DNA from: Niabella agricola | GTDB taxonomy: Bacteria; Bacteroidota; Bacteroidia; Chitinophagales; Chitinophagaceae | Assembly: GCF_021538615.1 (NCBI RefSeq) | Contig: NZ_JAJHIZ010000003.1 | Coordinates: 3,348,001-3,412,000, forward strand | Direction of reading: 5' to 3' | Length of the DNA: 64,000 nucleotides | In this document: positions 34,937-42,759 of the stretch, one piece after another | Numbering within the stretch: the stretch's first letter is position 1 | How the letters are laid out: each line of letters opens with the position of its first letter | The notes under the pieces: generated by a model | Databases searched by the model: none | What the model was told of the DNA's origin: nothing | What the model saw: only the letters and a program-made list of their open reading frames with translations | Position numbers and translations under genes: made by a program

Positions 34937-35569
34937 TCAGACCCAGCCTTTTTTAACGGCAATCAGTACCAGCCCAACCCGGTTCCGCACCTCTAGTTTT
35001 TCCATAATATTGGTGGCATAGCTTTCTACGGTACGTGCGCTTAAAAAAACGGAGGCTGCGATTTCTTTATACGTGGCATCGGAACAAAGCCAGGGGATCA
35101 GCTCCCGCTCTTTGGGACTTAGTTCCTGCTGTGTTACCTCTTTTTTGATATAATCATTGGCCAGGGCCTTACTTACCTTGGCATTGTAAAAGATGCCTTC
35201 TTTCACAATGGTATTAAGGGCGTGGGCCAGGTCTTTTTGCTGGATGCTTTTTAATAAATAACCTTTTGCGCCGGAACGGATCATCTTAATGATCTTTTCA
35301 TCATCGTCCTGCATGCTCAATGCCAGCACGATGACGCCCGGATGATGTTCAGTCAACCATTGGGCCACTGTATAACCATCCATTACCGGCATCTGCACAT
35401 CCAGGATCACTACGTCCGGGATATTTTTGGGATGGTGGAACCGTTCGATCATTTCGTTGCCGCTGCTGCATACATACAACACATCAAAATTGGGAATGGA
35501 GCTGATCATGGTCGACAGCGCCTGTGCAATCAGTACATGATCGTCAACAATGACAATGCTATGCCTCAT
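34937..35569 (-). CDS. NarL/LuxR-family response regulator
   Basis: A 210-residue response regulator. The receiver domain starts VIVDDHVLIAQALSTM, has the phospho-acceptor Asp57 in VVILDVQMPVMDGY, the Thr/Ser site VLALSM and the conserved Lys in GAKGYLLK. The C-terminal LuxR-type helix-turn-helix is intact: LSPKERELIPWLCSDATYKE and FLSARTVESYATNIMEKLEV. Its start codon overlaps the 3' end of the kinase gene by 11 bases, so translation is coupled. It is the output of the four-gene operon that begins at 37743; likely targets include the operon's own upstream region. Confidence 0.95.
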   Translation of the reverse strand: MRHSIVIVDDHVLIAQALSTMISSIPNFDVLYVCSSGNEMIERFHHPKNIPDVVILDVQMPVMDGYTVAQWLTEHHPGVIVLALSMQDDDEKIIKMIRSGAKGYLLKSIQQKDLAHALNTIVKEGIFYNAKVSKALANDYIKKEVTQQELSPKERELIPWLCSDATYKEIAASVFLSARTVESYATNIMEKLEVRNRVGLVLIAVKKGWV

Positions 35570-36368
35570 GTTCGGGGATTTTGTTTAAAGGTAATGAAAT
35601 GTGCAACTGCGTACCGTTGTTGCAGCTCCAATGACAAGTGGCGCCAATGCTCTGAACCCTCCGCTCAATGGATTGCAGGCCGCTGCCACCACTGATGCGG
35701 TAGCCGCCCACCCGATCCCAATCGATCCCCTTCCCATTGTCGGAACAGGCGATCTTGAGTACCGACCCGGCTAATGCCACCTCGATCTCGATGGCGGTAC
35801 CGCCGCTGTGTTTTAAACTATTTTGGATAAACTCCTGGCAAATACGCACGATAGACAGGTTGGTATGCTCGTTCAGTAATCCGGATACATCCCGGTGACA
35901 GGAAAAAAATGTTTGACAGAGCCCGCTTTCATTGATTCGTGCCATTTCTTTTTCCAGGTAGTGTACAAAACTGAAATCGGAAAAGTTTTGCGTGGTCAGC
36001 ATCTTGCTGATGCTGCGCAACTCGTTCAGCGACTCCTGGATGAGCACATTCTGCGCCGCGATCCTGCGTTTGATGTCGTCCATATCATCCGATTGCAGCG
36101 TGTTTTCCATCTGCAGATACGTAAGCGTCAGTTTTTGCCCGATCGTGTCGTGTAATTCACTGCCGATGTTCTGCATCAGTTTCTCCTGTACTTCCTGCCG
36201 TGTTTCCAGCAGCTCCTGTTTGTGCAGGATGGCATTGGCCTCCCGCTCCCTTTTATAAAGGATATTCCGCCGGCGGATACTGATAATGATAAAGTATACG
36301 GCCATTACAAGCAGCAATACGGTCAGAATCACCGAAAGGAAAAAAACATTTATTTCTTTTTCGCCCAT
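35559..36368 (-). CDS. Membrane histidine kinase (NarX/HisKA_3 type)
   Basis: A 269-residue kinase with one N-terminal membrane helix (FFLSVILTVLLLVMAVYFII). A coiled-coil linker leads to the HisKA_3 dimerisation helix with the phospho-acceptor His73 in ELHDTIGQKLTLTY. The HATPase domain has RICQEFIQNSLKHSGG (N box) and CSDNGKGID (G1), then GGSGLQSIERRV. It lacks a periplasmic sensor domain, so the signal is probably brought by the membrane protein encoded just upstream, with which it overlaps by 19 bases. It phosphorylates the response regulator encoded downstream. Confidence 0.95.
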   Translation of the reverse strand: MGEKEINVFFLSVILTVLLLVMAVYFIIISIRRRNILYKREREANAILHKQELLETRQEVQEKLMQNIGSELHDTIGQKLTLTYLQMENTLQSDDMDDIKRRIAAQNVLIQESLNELRSISKMLTTQNFSDFSFVHYLEKEMARINESGLCQTFFSCHRDVSGLLNEHTNLSIVRICQEFIQNSLKHSGGTAIEIEVALAGSVLKIACSDNGKGIDWDRVGGYRISGGSGLQSIERRVQSIGATCHWSCNNGTQLHISLPLNKIPEHEA

Positions 36369-36994
36369 AGGAATCCAAAAGTTATAATACCATATAAAAA
36401 ATAATTAAAGGCAAAGAACAGGTAGTAGTAAATATAAAACAGCCCGCGATAGGTATCAAACAGGTAAAACTTGGTAATATTGTAGGGAAGAGTACCCAGG
36501 TAAAACAGAAGCAACCCGATGGAAACATACATAAACGGGTCCCGCGTCACTTCCTCAATTTCCTCGCTGTTCATCAGCTCAAACAAGTAATGAAGGCTGC
36601 ACGCGGAGATAAAAATAGCCTCCAGGGTATAGTTAAACGTATTGAACTGATGCGGATCCCCCGCGATGAATTGCAGCAGGGTGATAAAGAGCACGACGCT
36701 TATAAACCCTCTGATGGCATGTTTCCAGTAAACCAGCCTGGTTTTTCGGTAGAAAAATAACAGCAGGCAAATACACTGCACCGGGAGCATGCAGTTGTAC
36801 CAGATATTGGTAAAACGTACCAGGGGATCCGGCTGCATTAACATGCGTGCAAAATATACTGATGTTTCGGCAATGACCACTGAAGCGAGGAAAGCTACGA
36901 TCAGCCCTGCATCCCGGTCACCCTTTCTTAAGAAAAACAGTCCCGTTAAAAAACCGGTCCATTCTAAAAAAATCAGGATATAGAAGGAGATCAT
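36350..36994 (-). CDS. Multi-pass membrane protein, probable sensory partner of the kinase
   Basis: A 214-residue protein with about six or seven hydrophobic segments: FYILIFLEWTGFLTGLFFL, AGLIVAFLASVVIAETSVYF, MLPVQCICLLLFFY, AIRGFISVVLFITLLQFIAG, YTLEAIFISACSLHYLFELM, FMYVSIGLLLFYLGTLPYNI and IYYYLFFAFNYFLYGIITFG. No catalytic motif is visible. Its 3' end overlaps the kinase start by 19 bases, so the two are translated together; a sensor or stator role for the otherwise sensor-less kinase is inferred from that. I do not know a named family. Confidence 0.75.
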   Translation of the reverse strand: MISFYILIFLEWTGFLTGLFFLRKGDRDAGLIVAFLASVVIAETSVYFARMLMQPDPLVRFTNIWYNCMLPVQCICLLLFFYRKTRLVYWKHAIRGFISVVLFITLLQFIAGDPHQFNTFNYTLEAIFISACSLHYLFELMNSEEIEEVTRDPFMYVSIGLLLFYLGTLPYNITKFYLFDTYRGLFYIYYYLFFAFNYFLYGIITFGFLWAKKK

Positions 36995-37029
36995 TTTTAC
37001 GGAGCCTTATACTGTCAAAAGATTGTTCA

Positions 37030-37743
37030 TTATTCCACACTGGGGGGAGGACAGGCGCCGCCCTGGTTCAACCCAACTTCTTCGGTGCTGGCGGGAGGCG
37101 GAGGAAGGAAGCTCATTGTCGTTACCAGTCTTCGGTTAGGACCCGCAGTCAGTAAGGGGTGCAGTTGTTTCCCTCTGTCCGGAATTTTACCTGAGGGAAG
37201 AAAATCATGATATTGTGCTGTTTTTAAATCCTTGTAAGCGGGCACCAGAATCAGGGTATGACGGCCTTTGAGACTGGCATAATCTGCGCTGCCAGGTTGA
37301 AGGCCCGGATATGCTGCGTCGTAAATCTTTAAGCCGAGTTCAGAGCTGGTTACTTTTGCGCCATCGGGTTTCACCAGTTTCCCATTCCGTACCAGTTCAT
37401 CCATGGTATATACCAGTTTTTTGATACTGTCCAGTGAAAATGTGGTCAGCCGTGAATCCCAGAAGGTAGTCTTTTGTATGGTATCAGGTTTATTGCCGAG
37501 GTATCGGTTAAGGCCTTCGGTAATGAACCGGTATTGAAATTCCCGGAATGTTTTGGTCATCTCCAGCGCTTTGTCAAGATGTACATAATTCAGCCGGATA
37601 TCTTTGGGGTTCACACTGCCTTCCGATACAAAAAAACGGGTATCATTACTGCCGGATTCCCGCAATTTCCGGTTTTCTAAAAACAGGTAAATAAGCCCGG
37701 CAAGCATGACCAGGAACAGTAACAAAGAGGGAAATCGTTTCAT
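37030..37743 (-). CDS. Secreted hypothetical protein with Pro-rich C-terminus, first in the sensor operon
   Basis: A 237-residue protein with an N-terminal signal anchor (MKRFPSLLLFLVMLAGLIYL). The middle is helical (HLDKALEMTKTFREFQYRFI, SLDSIKKLVYTMDELVRNGK), and the end is unusual: FLPPPPASTEEV and a final GLNQGGACPPPSVE. No family is recognised. It lies 35 bases before the membrane protein of the sensor operon and is probably co-transcribed; an extracytoplasmic ligand-binding role for the pathway is possible but not shown. Confidence 0.7.
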   Translation of the reverse strand: MKRFPSLLLFLVMLAGLIYLFLENRKLRESGSNDTRFFVSEGSVNPKDIRLNYVHLDKALEMTKTFREFQYRFITEGLNRYLGNKPDTIQKTTFWDSRLTTFSLDSIKKLVYTMDELVRNGKLVKPDGAKVTSSELGLKIYDAAYPGLQPGSADYASLKGRHTLILVPAYKDLKTAQYHDFLPSGKIPDRGKQLHPLLTAGPNRRLVTTMSFLPPPPASTEEVGLNQGGACPPPSVE

Positions 37744-37927
37744 AATAAATGGTTTTAGTTTTTTTATTGTTTGATATGGCAGGATAAAGCTAGATTCAAA
37801 TACCGAATGATAAAAAATAAGTTTGTTGCGAGTGCAATCGTTGGTTTATAAAGGGCTTAATATCAATAATATGCATTTGTTGTTTGATTTGTGCCGGCCG
37901 GAAAGTTTACCCGTAAAAATACGGCAA

Positions 37928-37958
37928 CCCAATCAGGGAAAATCCCCCTGAAATTGGG
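37928..37958. promoter_or_regulatory. Inverted repeat, candidate response-regulator site
   Basis: CCCAAT (37928-37933) pairs with ATTGGG (37953-37958), and CAGGG (37934-37938) pairs with CCCTG (37946-37950), leaving a two-base bulge and a seven-base loop. It lies 35 bases before the promoter-like box at 37993, a distance suited to an activator such as the LuxR-type regulator encoded at 34937. Confidence 0.5.
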
Positions 37959-38004
37959 TATTTATCCCATAGGCAGTGGCAGGCCGGCGTTGCATCTTTG
38001 TAAT

Positions 38005-38212
38005 GCAGAACAGTAAACGGTATCCTTAAAACGGATGGTGTATCTGGCAACAAAAAAGTGCAAACATCAAGCAATGCAATCATAAAGCCAGTCTCTGAAA
38101 AACGCAATCAATCAACATACATGCCCTGACTTATCGGAAATTCAGTCAAACAGCTAAACGCTAAAAACTCCAATGGGTCGTCCTGCGAAATGCAGGATGG
38201 CCCCTTTTTTGA
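38005..38212 (+). ncRNA. Candidate small RNA of about 200 nt
   Basis: A one-mismatch -7 box (CATCTTTG at 37993-38000) is followed by about 170 bases without a convincing reading frame (only stretches of 8 and 17 codons) and ends in a terminator hairpin with a T-run at 38205-38210. No known RNA family was recognised. The transcript is inferred only from these signals. Confidence 0.4.
38174..38210 (+). terminator. Strong Rho-independent terminator
   Basis: GGGTCGTCCTGC (38175-38186) pairs with GCAGGATGGCCC (38192-38203) over a GAAA-type loop, followed by TTTTTT. There is no plus-strand gene directly before it, which is why a small RNA is suspected. Confidence 0.8.
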
Positions 38213-38343
38213 TAGAGATGGAGGGGATAAAATACTTTGGAGATCCCTGCATTAAAAGTTAAATTGCAACAACGGGTATTTTTTGAGATGCCTTAACATT
38301 TCATTGTTTACTTTTATTTTTTATTATCAGATTTGTACCACTC

Positions 38344-39027
38344 ATGACAAAACCAGCACAACCCCAGGGCGCTTTTTCATTTCTGGATGAAGTGGAAAAG
38401 GTAGAGCCGATACCAAAGCCCAAAAAGAACATATTGAGGCCACCCGCAACGATTGAGCTGGAGGTAACAGAAGAGGAGACGGTGCTACCGGCACAGGAGG
38501 AAGCTGTTGTGACCGGCGGGGAAGATGAATTGCCGGAAGATGCGGTGATAACAGCAGAAGATCCGGATCATGATGAGGAGCCTGAAGCCGCGGACGAAAG
38601 TGAAAAAAGCGCTGATCTGCCTGAACGGCGGCCCCCGGGAACGCGGGGACGGAGGTCTGTACGGGAGAACAGTATTGCAGCTGATGCCGTGGAAATGCCG
38701 GACGAGGAGGAGCTGTTTAAAAAACATTATTACAGCATGGGTGAAGTAACCGCAATGTTTAAAGAAAGCCACTCACTGATCCGGTACTGGGAATCGGAAT
38801 TTGATATTTTAAAGCCGAAAAAGAATGGGAAAGGGGACCGTTTTTTCCGGCCACAGGATGTAAAAAATCTTTTCCTGATTTACGACCTGTTGCGCCGCCG
38901 GAAATTTACCATTGAGGGAGCCAAGGAATATTTAAAAAATCATAAAAAGGCAGATGAGAAATTTGCGGCAGTGCAGTCGCTGCAGCGGATCCGGGGGTTT
39001 CTCCTCGAACTCAAAGCCGGGATCTGA
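38344..39027 (+). CDS. MerR-family regulator with acidic N-terminal extension
   Basis: A 227-residue protein. Residues 1-115 are strongly acidic and low in complexity (VEKVEPIPKPKKNILRPPAT, then stretches rich in Glu, Asp and Ala), without a known fold. The MerR helix-turn-helix begins near 128: YYSMGEVTAMFKESHSLIRY, WESEFDILKPKKNGKGDRFF, RPQDVKNLFLIYDLLRRRKF and TIEGAKEYLKNH. There are no C-terminal metal-binding cysteines, so it is not a metal sensor of the classic type. A short helix (QSLQRIRGFLLELKA) closes the protein. It is monocistronic with its own terminator. Confidence 0.93.
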   Translation: MTKPAQPQGAFSFLDEVEKVEPIPKPKKNILRPPATIELEVTEEETVLPAQEEAVVTGGEDELPEDAVITAEDPDHDEEPEAADESEKSADLPERRPPGTRGRRSVRENSIAADAVEMPDEEELFKKHYYSMGEVTAMFKESHSLIRYWESEFDILKPKKNGKGDRFFRPQDVKNLFLIYDLLRRRKFTIEGAKEYLKNHKKADEKFAAVQSLQRIRGFLLELKAGI

Positions 39028-39034
39028 TCATTGA

Positions 39035-39063
39035 AGGTTCGTATAAAAGACGGACCTTTTTTA
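39035..39063 (+). terminator. Terminator of the merR gene
   Basis: AGGTTCGT and ACGGACCT form an 8-bp stem with one wobble pair around ATAAAAG, followed by TTTTTT. It lies eight bases after the stop codon. Confidence 0.85.
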
Positions 39064-39143
39064 TTTCAACATGGTTTTTTGGGTTGTGGTACAACGTTGG
39101 TGCAGGGATCATGCGTCCCTGTGTTGTGAAATTGGTAAATTGT

Positions 39144-39665
39144 ATGAAAAAAATTATTTTGGCAGCTGCTTTATCATGTGTTTCAATCCTAAGTCAGGCC
39201 CAGCAATACGAAGTGGCGCTGGAGGATCATAACGGCAAGCAGGAAAAAATATACCGGGGGCATATTACAGACAGCTTGCTAAAGGCTGATACAACCTTTA
39301 AGTGGTTTGCTGAAGGCGAAAAAATTTATGAGCCCCGACCGGAGGTAGTAAAGACGGTGAAGAAGAACAAAGAGCAGATTTGGTTTAAGGTATTTATGGG
39401 TACCTGGTGTCCGGATTCACACTATGTGATTCCCCGTTTTTATAAGATACTGGAGGAAGCCGGTTTTGATAAAGAGAAAGTGTCCCTGCTGGCCGTTGAC
39501 CGGAGCAAGAAGGACAAGGGGAAAATTGCGGAAAATTTAAACGTAACCCGGGTGCCTACGATTATCGTTTATCATCATGATACGGAACTGGGCCGTGTGG
39601 TTGAATATGGCGAAACCGGCAGGTTCGATGTAGAACTGGCTGATATCATTAAGAAGGTAAAATAA
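39144..39665 (+). CDS. Periplasmic thioredoxin-like protein with single active-site Cys
   Basis: A 173-residue protein starting MKKIILAAALSCVSILSQAQ, a clear signal peptide; the longer frame to 39084 is unlikely. The thioredoxin-like domain has WFKVFMGTWCPDSHYVIPRF, where the usual C-x-x-C is reduced to C-P-D-S, then VSLLAVDRSKK, the cis-Pro region TRVPTIIVYHHDTELGRVVE and a C-terminal helix. With one Cys, it may act as a thiol-binding or peroxidase-like protein rather than a disulfide reductase. It is transcribed alone. Confidence 0.85.
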   Translation: MKKIILAAALSCVSILSQAQQYEVALEDHNGKQEKIYRGHITDSLLKADTTFKWFAEGEKIYEPRPEVVKTVKKNKEQIWFKVFMGTWCPDSHYVIPRFYKILEEAGFDKEKVSLLAVDRSKKDKGKIAENLNVTRVPTIIVYHHDTELGRVVEYGETGRFDVELADIIKKVK

Positions 39666-39764
39666 GTCCGGATCATTGATGCTGAAACGCTGGAAAGCGG
39701 GTCCTTTTACCGCGGCACGTAACCTGAGGCCATCCTGCATACGCCATTCAAAAGCTGTTAAAAT

Positions 39765-40880
39765 TTAATGCTCCGGTGCGGCTGTATGCTGCGGTGTGTC
39801 CTGGATGATCTTAATATCACTTACACTTTGTGCTGTGGCAATATTCAGCTGCTCTAGTAGGGCAAGTACTTTCAGCGTATTCCGTTCCCGGATCACATTA
39901 AACTCCCGTGCATTAGCCCCGGTAAAATATTCACAATTGATCAGAATGGCGTTTGCTGTAATGCTTGTTACAAATGCAGAAGCAGAAAGAACGCCGTCCC
40001 CGCTCAGGATCTCTCGGATGCCGTTGAGTAGTTGTTCAATGGCGCCGGCGCTGGTGGAGGAGGAAACCTCCAGTTTTAGTTCGGCCCTGCGCTGCACGCG
40101 GTTCGACTGGTTATCGAGGACACTGTCTACCATTTGTTTGTTAGGTACAGTGATATACGACTTGTCATCTGAGCGGATGCGGGTGCTTCTTAAACCTATT
40201 TTTTCCACAACTCCGGAAACAGAATTGAGTTTTACGGCGTCTCCCGTAGCAAAGGGTTTATCAAAAAAGATAATAAAAGATGCAATCAGGTTCTCCAGGC
40301 TTTCTTTTAACGCCAGGGCAACCGCGGCGCCCACAATACTCAAACCGGTAAGCAACCCCTTTATGTCGTAGTTGAATGTGTATTTTAGTATAAAAAGCAA
40401 ACCAATAAGCGCTACCAGTACTTTAATCAGGTCCTTAAAAAAGAAAATCAGCTGGTGGGTTCCCTGACCCGTTTGTTCCTTCATGTAAACCCCCTGCACC
40501 ATCAGCATCACAAAGTCAATCATCTTTATGATAAACTGGAAGAAGGTAAAAATGATAAAGAATGTGCCTGTCATCCGCAACAATTCCCTGAAGGTAATCT
40601 TATAAAGCGAAAACTCCAGTTCTGAAGGAAGCGTTAGTTTGTCAAGGGCCGTGACTGTGATCAGCACTGCGAAAAAAAGCCCCAGGGGTTTGGTCGCCAG
40701 CGCCCGGAAGGTTGGAAAATCAATATTCTTCCACCGGATCTTCAGTATTTTGAAAATCGCCAGGGCCAGGTAATGTGCAATGTATTTTTTAAACAGCAGC
40801 ACAAGGAGGATTGTGGCTCCTACAGCAATATAGGACCGTATCGAATTATTAAAGTAAACCTGGTCTAAGAACGCATTCAT
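39765..40880 (-). CDS. Small-conductance mechanosensitive channel (MscS family)
   Basis: About 371 residues with N-terminal membrane helices (IAVGATILLVLLFKKYIAHY, PLGLFFAVLITVTALDKLT, MTGTFFIIFTFFQFIIKMID). The pore-lining helix GLLTGLSIVGAAVALALKES and the beta domain FDKPFATGDAVKLNSVSGVV with IGLRSTRIRSDDKSYITVPN are typical of MscS. It opens under membrane tension and releases solutes on hypo-osmotic shock. The start is set at the ATG at 40880, four bases after a perfect TATTTTTG box; the frame open to 40997 runs through that promoter. Confidence 0.93.
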   Translation of the reverse strand: MNAFLDQVYFNNSIRSYIAVGATILLVLLFKKYIAHYLALAIFKILKIRWKNIDFPTFRALATKPLGLFFAVLITVTALDKLTLPSELEFSLYKITFRELLRMTGTFFIIFTFFQFIIKMIDFVMLMVQGVYMKEQTGQGTHQLIFFFKDLIKVLVALIGLLFILKYTFNYDIKGLLTGLSIVGAAVALALKESLENLIASFIIFFDKPFATGDAVKLNSVSGVVEKIGLRSTRIRSDDKSYITVPNKQMVDSVLDNQSNRVQRRAELKLEVSSSTSAGAIEQLLNGIREILSGDGVLSASAFVTSITANAILINCEYFTGANAREFNVIRERNTLKVLALLEQLNIATAQSVSDIKIIQDTPQHTAAPEH

Positions 40881-40884
40881 GAAA

Positions 40885-40892
40885 CAAAAATA
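40885..40892 (-). promoter_or_regulatory. -7 promoter box of the MscS gene
   Basis: Minus strand TATTTTTG, an exact TAnnTTTG match ending four bases before the ATG at 40880. It rules out the upstream in-frame start. Confidence 0.55.
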
Positions 40893-41002
40893 AAAATTAA
40901 TGATCAGATTAAAGCTCTGCCGGCCGGCGTCTGCGGCGATATGGTGTATAGAACCACTAAACAGAAAAATACCACATGCAGTCATCAAAGCATGCATCCT
41001 GA

Positions 41003-41812
41003 CTATAGCCGAAGGGAATAAACAGAAAGCCCATCTGCATCCAATACATACAGCCGGCCGTCTTCAAAAACATATTGCCGTTTACCCTGTATAGCGGCAG
41101 GAATCGGCCATTCATCAAATTTGAGCGTATTGAGGGTGTACCGGTAGAACCGGCCGGCATCATTGCCGTAGATATATTTATCAGTGATGCGGAGATTGCG
41201 CCAATGCGTAATGGCAATGCGGCCTTTATAGGCGCCATAATAATCGAAGGTGTAAATGCCCTGGGTCGAATCATAAAGATAGATCAACTTGTTCCGGTCG
41301 ATGACCTGCAGGGGGGTAAGCGTTTCGCTAAAAAGTTGGCGGAAATCCGGTGTTTTGGACAGGATATTGCCGTTGTCATCAATTTTTTTTAAAGCATTCT
41401 CCATGTTGTCATATAACCAGATCTTTCCGTCATAGGAGAGACCTACGGCTTCTGCATTGAAGATTTGCTGCCGGCGCAGATCGATGTTGTTTACAGGAGA
41501 CAATACCCGGTCCAGCATTACAATCGTTGCGAAATTCTTATAATATAAAAGTACGCGTAAAGGGTTCGATACATCCAGCAGGGAGGCAGTGCCCAGTTTT
41601 TTTACGTTATTGTACACTGCAACTGAATCTCCTTTTTCATTTAGTTTTTTTAGCTGGTTATTGGCGTTCAGCAGATATAGATTCTCCAGGTTATCTACTG
41701 CCATGAAGGTGTAATTACCCGGTAAGCTGCGCAGCTTTTCCACGGAAAGCTGGCCATTTACTGTTACATACAGTAATAAAACAATGATTAATAAAAAGGA
41801 CGGGCGCTTCAT
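41003..41812 (-). CDS. Secreted beta-propeller-like hypothetical protein
   Basis: A 269-residue protein with a signal peptide (MKRPSFLLIIVLLLYVTVNG). The rest repeats short beta blades: FMAVDNLENLYLLNANNQLK, KLNEKGDSVAVYNNVKKLGT, IWLYDNMENALKKIDDNGNI, LIYLYDSTQGIYTFDYYGAY and YIYGNDAGRFYRYTLNTLKF. This is the look of a six-bladed propeller, as in secreted sensor or scaffold proteins. No catalytic residues are evident. It overlaps the 3' end of the LpxH-like gene by four bases, so the two are co-transcribed. Confidence 0.75.
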   Translation of the reverse strand: MKRPSFLLIIVLLLYVTVNGQLSVEKLRSLPGNYTFMAVDNLENLYLLNANNQLKKLNEKGDSVAVYNNVKKLGTASLLDVSNPLRVLLYYKNFATIVMLDRVLSPVNNIDLRRQQIFNAEAVGLSYDGKIWLYDNMENALKKIDDNGNILSKTPDFRQLFSETLTPLQVIDRNKLIYLYDSTQGIYTFDYYGAYKGRIAITHWRNLRITDKYIYGNDAGRFYRYTLNTLKFDEWPIPAAIQGKRQYVFEDGRLYVLDADGLSVYSLRL

Positions 41813-42585
41813 CTGCGGATTATTTTTTCTTCTTTATTCAGGTAAGAAATCAGCTGCAGATCATTTCCGTCAAAAACGGCATAAGTGAAAAAACGGATCC
41901 AATCACCCAGGTTGATGTAGCGGCTGGTAGCAGTAAGACGAAAGTCGATGGGCAAATGGCGGTGTCCGAAAATGAAATAGTCGTAATGTTTTTTTTGCAA
42001 TTGTTCTTTGCAGTAGGTGATCAGCCATTCCCGGTCTGCACCCAGGAAGGTTTCTTCCGTACTGCCGGTTTTGGCCCGGCTTTTACGGCTCATGTAATTG
42101 GCAGTTCCGATACCCACCATGGGCGGCAGTATACCAAACAACCATTGACAAACCGGGTTCCGGAAGATCTTTTTTAGTCGCTTATAGCCATGGTCCCCCG
42201 GGCCAAGGCCATCTCCGTGGCCGATCAGGAATTGCTTTCCGTTCCAATCAAATTCCTTTGGCTCAAAATAAACAGGCATATTCAGTTCCCGTTGAAAATA
42301 GTCTTTCATCCACATATCGTGGTTGCCCACAAAAAAATGAAGCTGGATGCCAATGTCCGCCAATTCGGCTAACTTACCCAAAATGCGCACATAGCCTTTG
42401 GGCACCACATGCCGGTACTCGTACCAGAAATCGAACATATCGCCTACAATAAAGATCTCGGCAGCTTTGTCTTTAATTTGGTCCAGGAACCGGACCAACA
42501 GTTTTTCGCGTTCCAGGCTGTCTTCATAGGTGGGAACTCCCAGGTGAAAATCGGAAAGGAAATAAATATGTTTACCTGCTTGCAA
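41809..42585 (-). CDS. lpxH: LpxH-like UDP-2,3-diacylglucosamine diphosphatase
   Basis: About 258 residues of the calcineurin-like metallophosphatase fold: FLSDFHLGVPTYED, IVGDMFDFWYEYRH, FFVGNHDMWMKDYF, LIGHGDGLGPGDHGYKRLKK and YFIFGHRHLPIDFRL supply the expected Asp/His metal ligands. It most likely hydrolyses UDP-2,3-diacylglucosamine to lipid X in lipid A synthesis. The ATG at 42642 lies upstream of an exact TACCTTTG promoter box (42605-42612), so translation must begin later; the TTG at 42585 (L-Q-A-G-K-H) is the best start. The symbol is given by family; relatives of related function exist. Confidence 0.88.
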   Translation of the reverse strand: MQAGKHIYFLSDFHLGVPTYEDSLEREKLLVRFLDQIKDKAAEIFIVGDMFDFWYEYRHVVPKGYVRILGKLAELADIGIQLHFFVGNHDMWMKDYFQRELNMPVYFEPKEFDWNGKQFLIGHGDGLGPGDHGYKRLKKIFRNPVCQWLFGILPPMVGIGTANYMSRKSRAKTGSTEETFLGADREWLITYCKEQLQKKHYDYFIFGHRHLPIDFRLTATSRYINLGDWIRFFTYAVFDGNDLQLISYLNKEEKIIRR

Positions 42586-42604
42586 ATTGATGTATAAATT
42601 TACG

Positions 42605-42612
42605 CAAAGGTA
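42605..42612 (-). promoter_or_regulatory. -7 promoter box that excludes the first ATG
   Basis: Minus strand TACCTTTG, an exact TAnnTTTG box. Transcription from it would start near 42598, downstream of the in-frame ATG at 42642, pointing to the TTG at 42585 as the real start. Confidence 0.6.
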
Positions 42613-42759
42613 ATCTATAAAGAGGAAAGAACCGGTTGACATGTACCGGCTAAGCGGATGTAGCGATGCCTTTTAAGTACGTGCTGGGGAGTACTCACCA
42701 ATCGATCCGTATCCGATTTCCGAGGACCCGGCAACTGTATTTAACGAACGTCGGGATAC

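Larger units (their letters stand above)
37744..38343. other. Divergent regulatory region, 600 bases
   Basis: No protein gene is supported here. It lies between the divergent sensor operon (start 37743) and the merR gene (start 38344). It contains a complex inverted repeat at 37928-37958, a promoter-like CATCTTTG at 37993-38000 and a strong terminator at 38174-38210; together these outline a small transcript of about 200 bases on the plus strand. A second promoter-like stretch, actttTATTTTTTattatc near 38315, precedes merR. Confidence 0.6.

Noticed and set aside
37907..38107. Minus-strand 66-codon frame in the sensor-operon intergenic region
   Set aside because: It crosses the inverted repeat and the candidate promoter, has no start context and no recognisable protein pattern.
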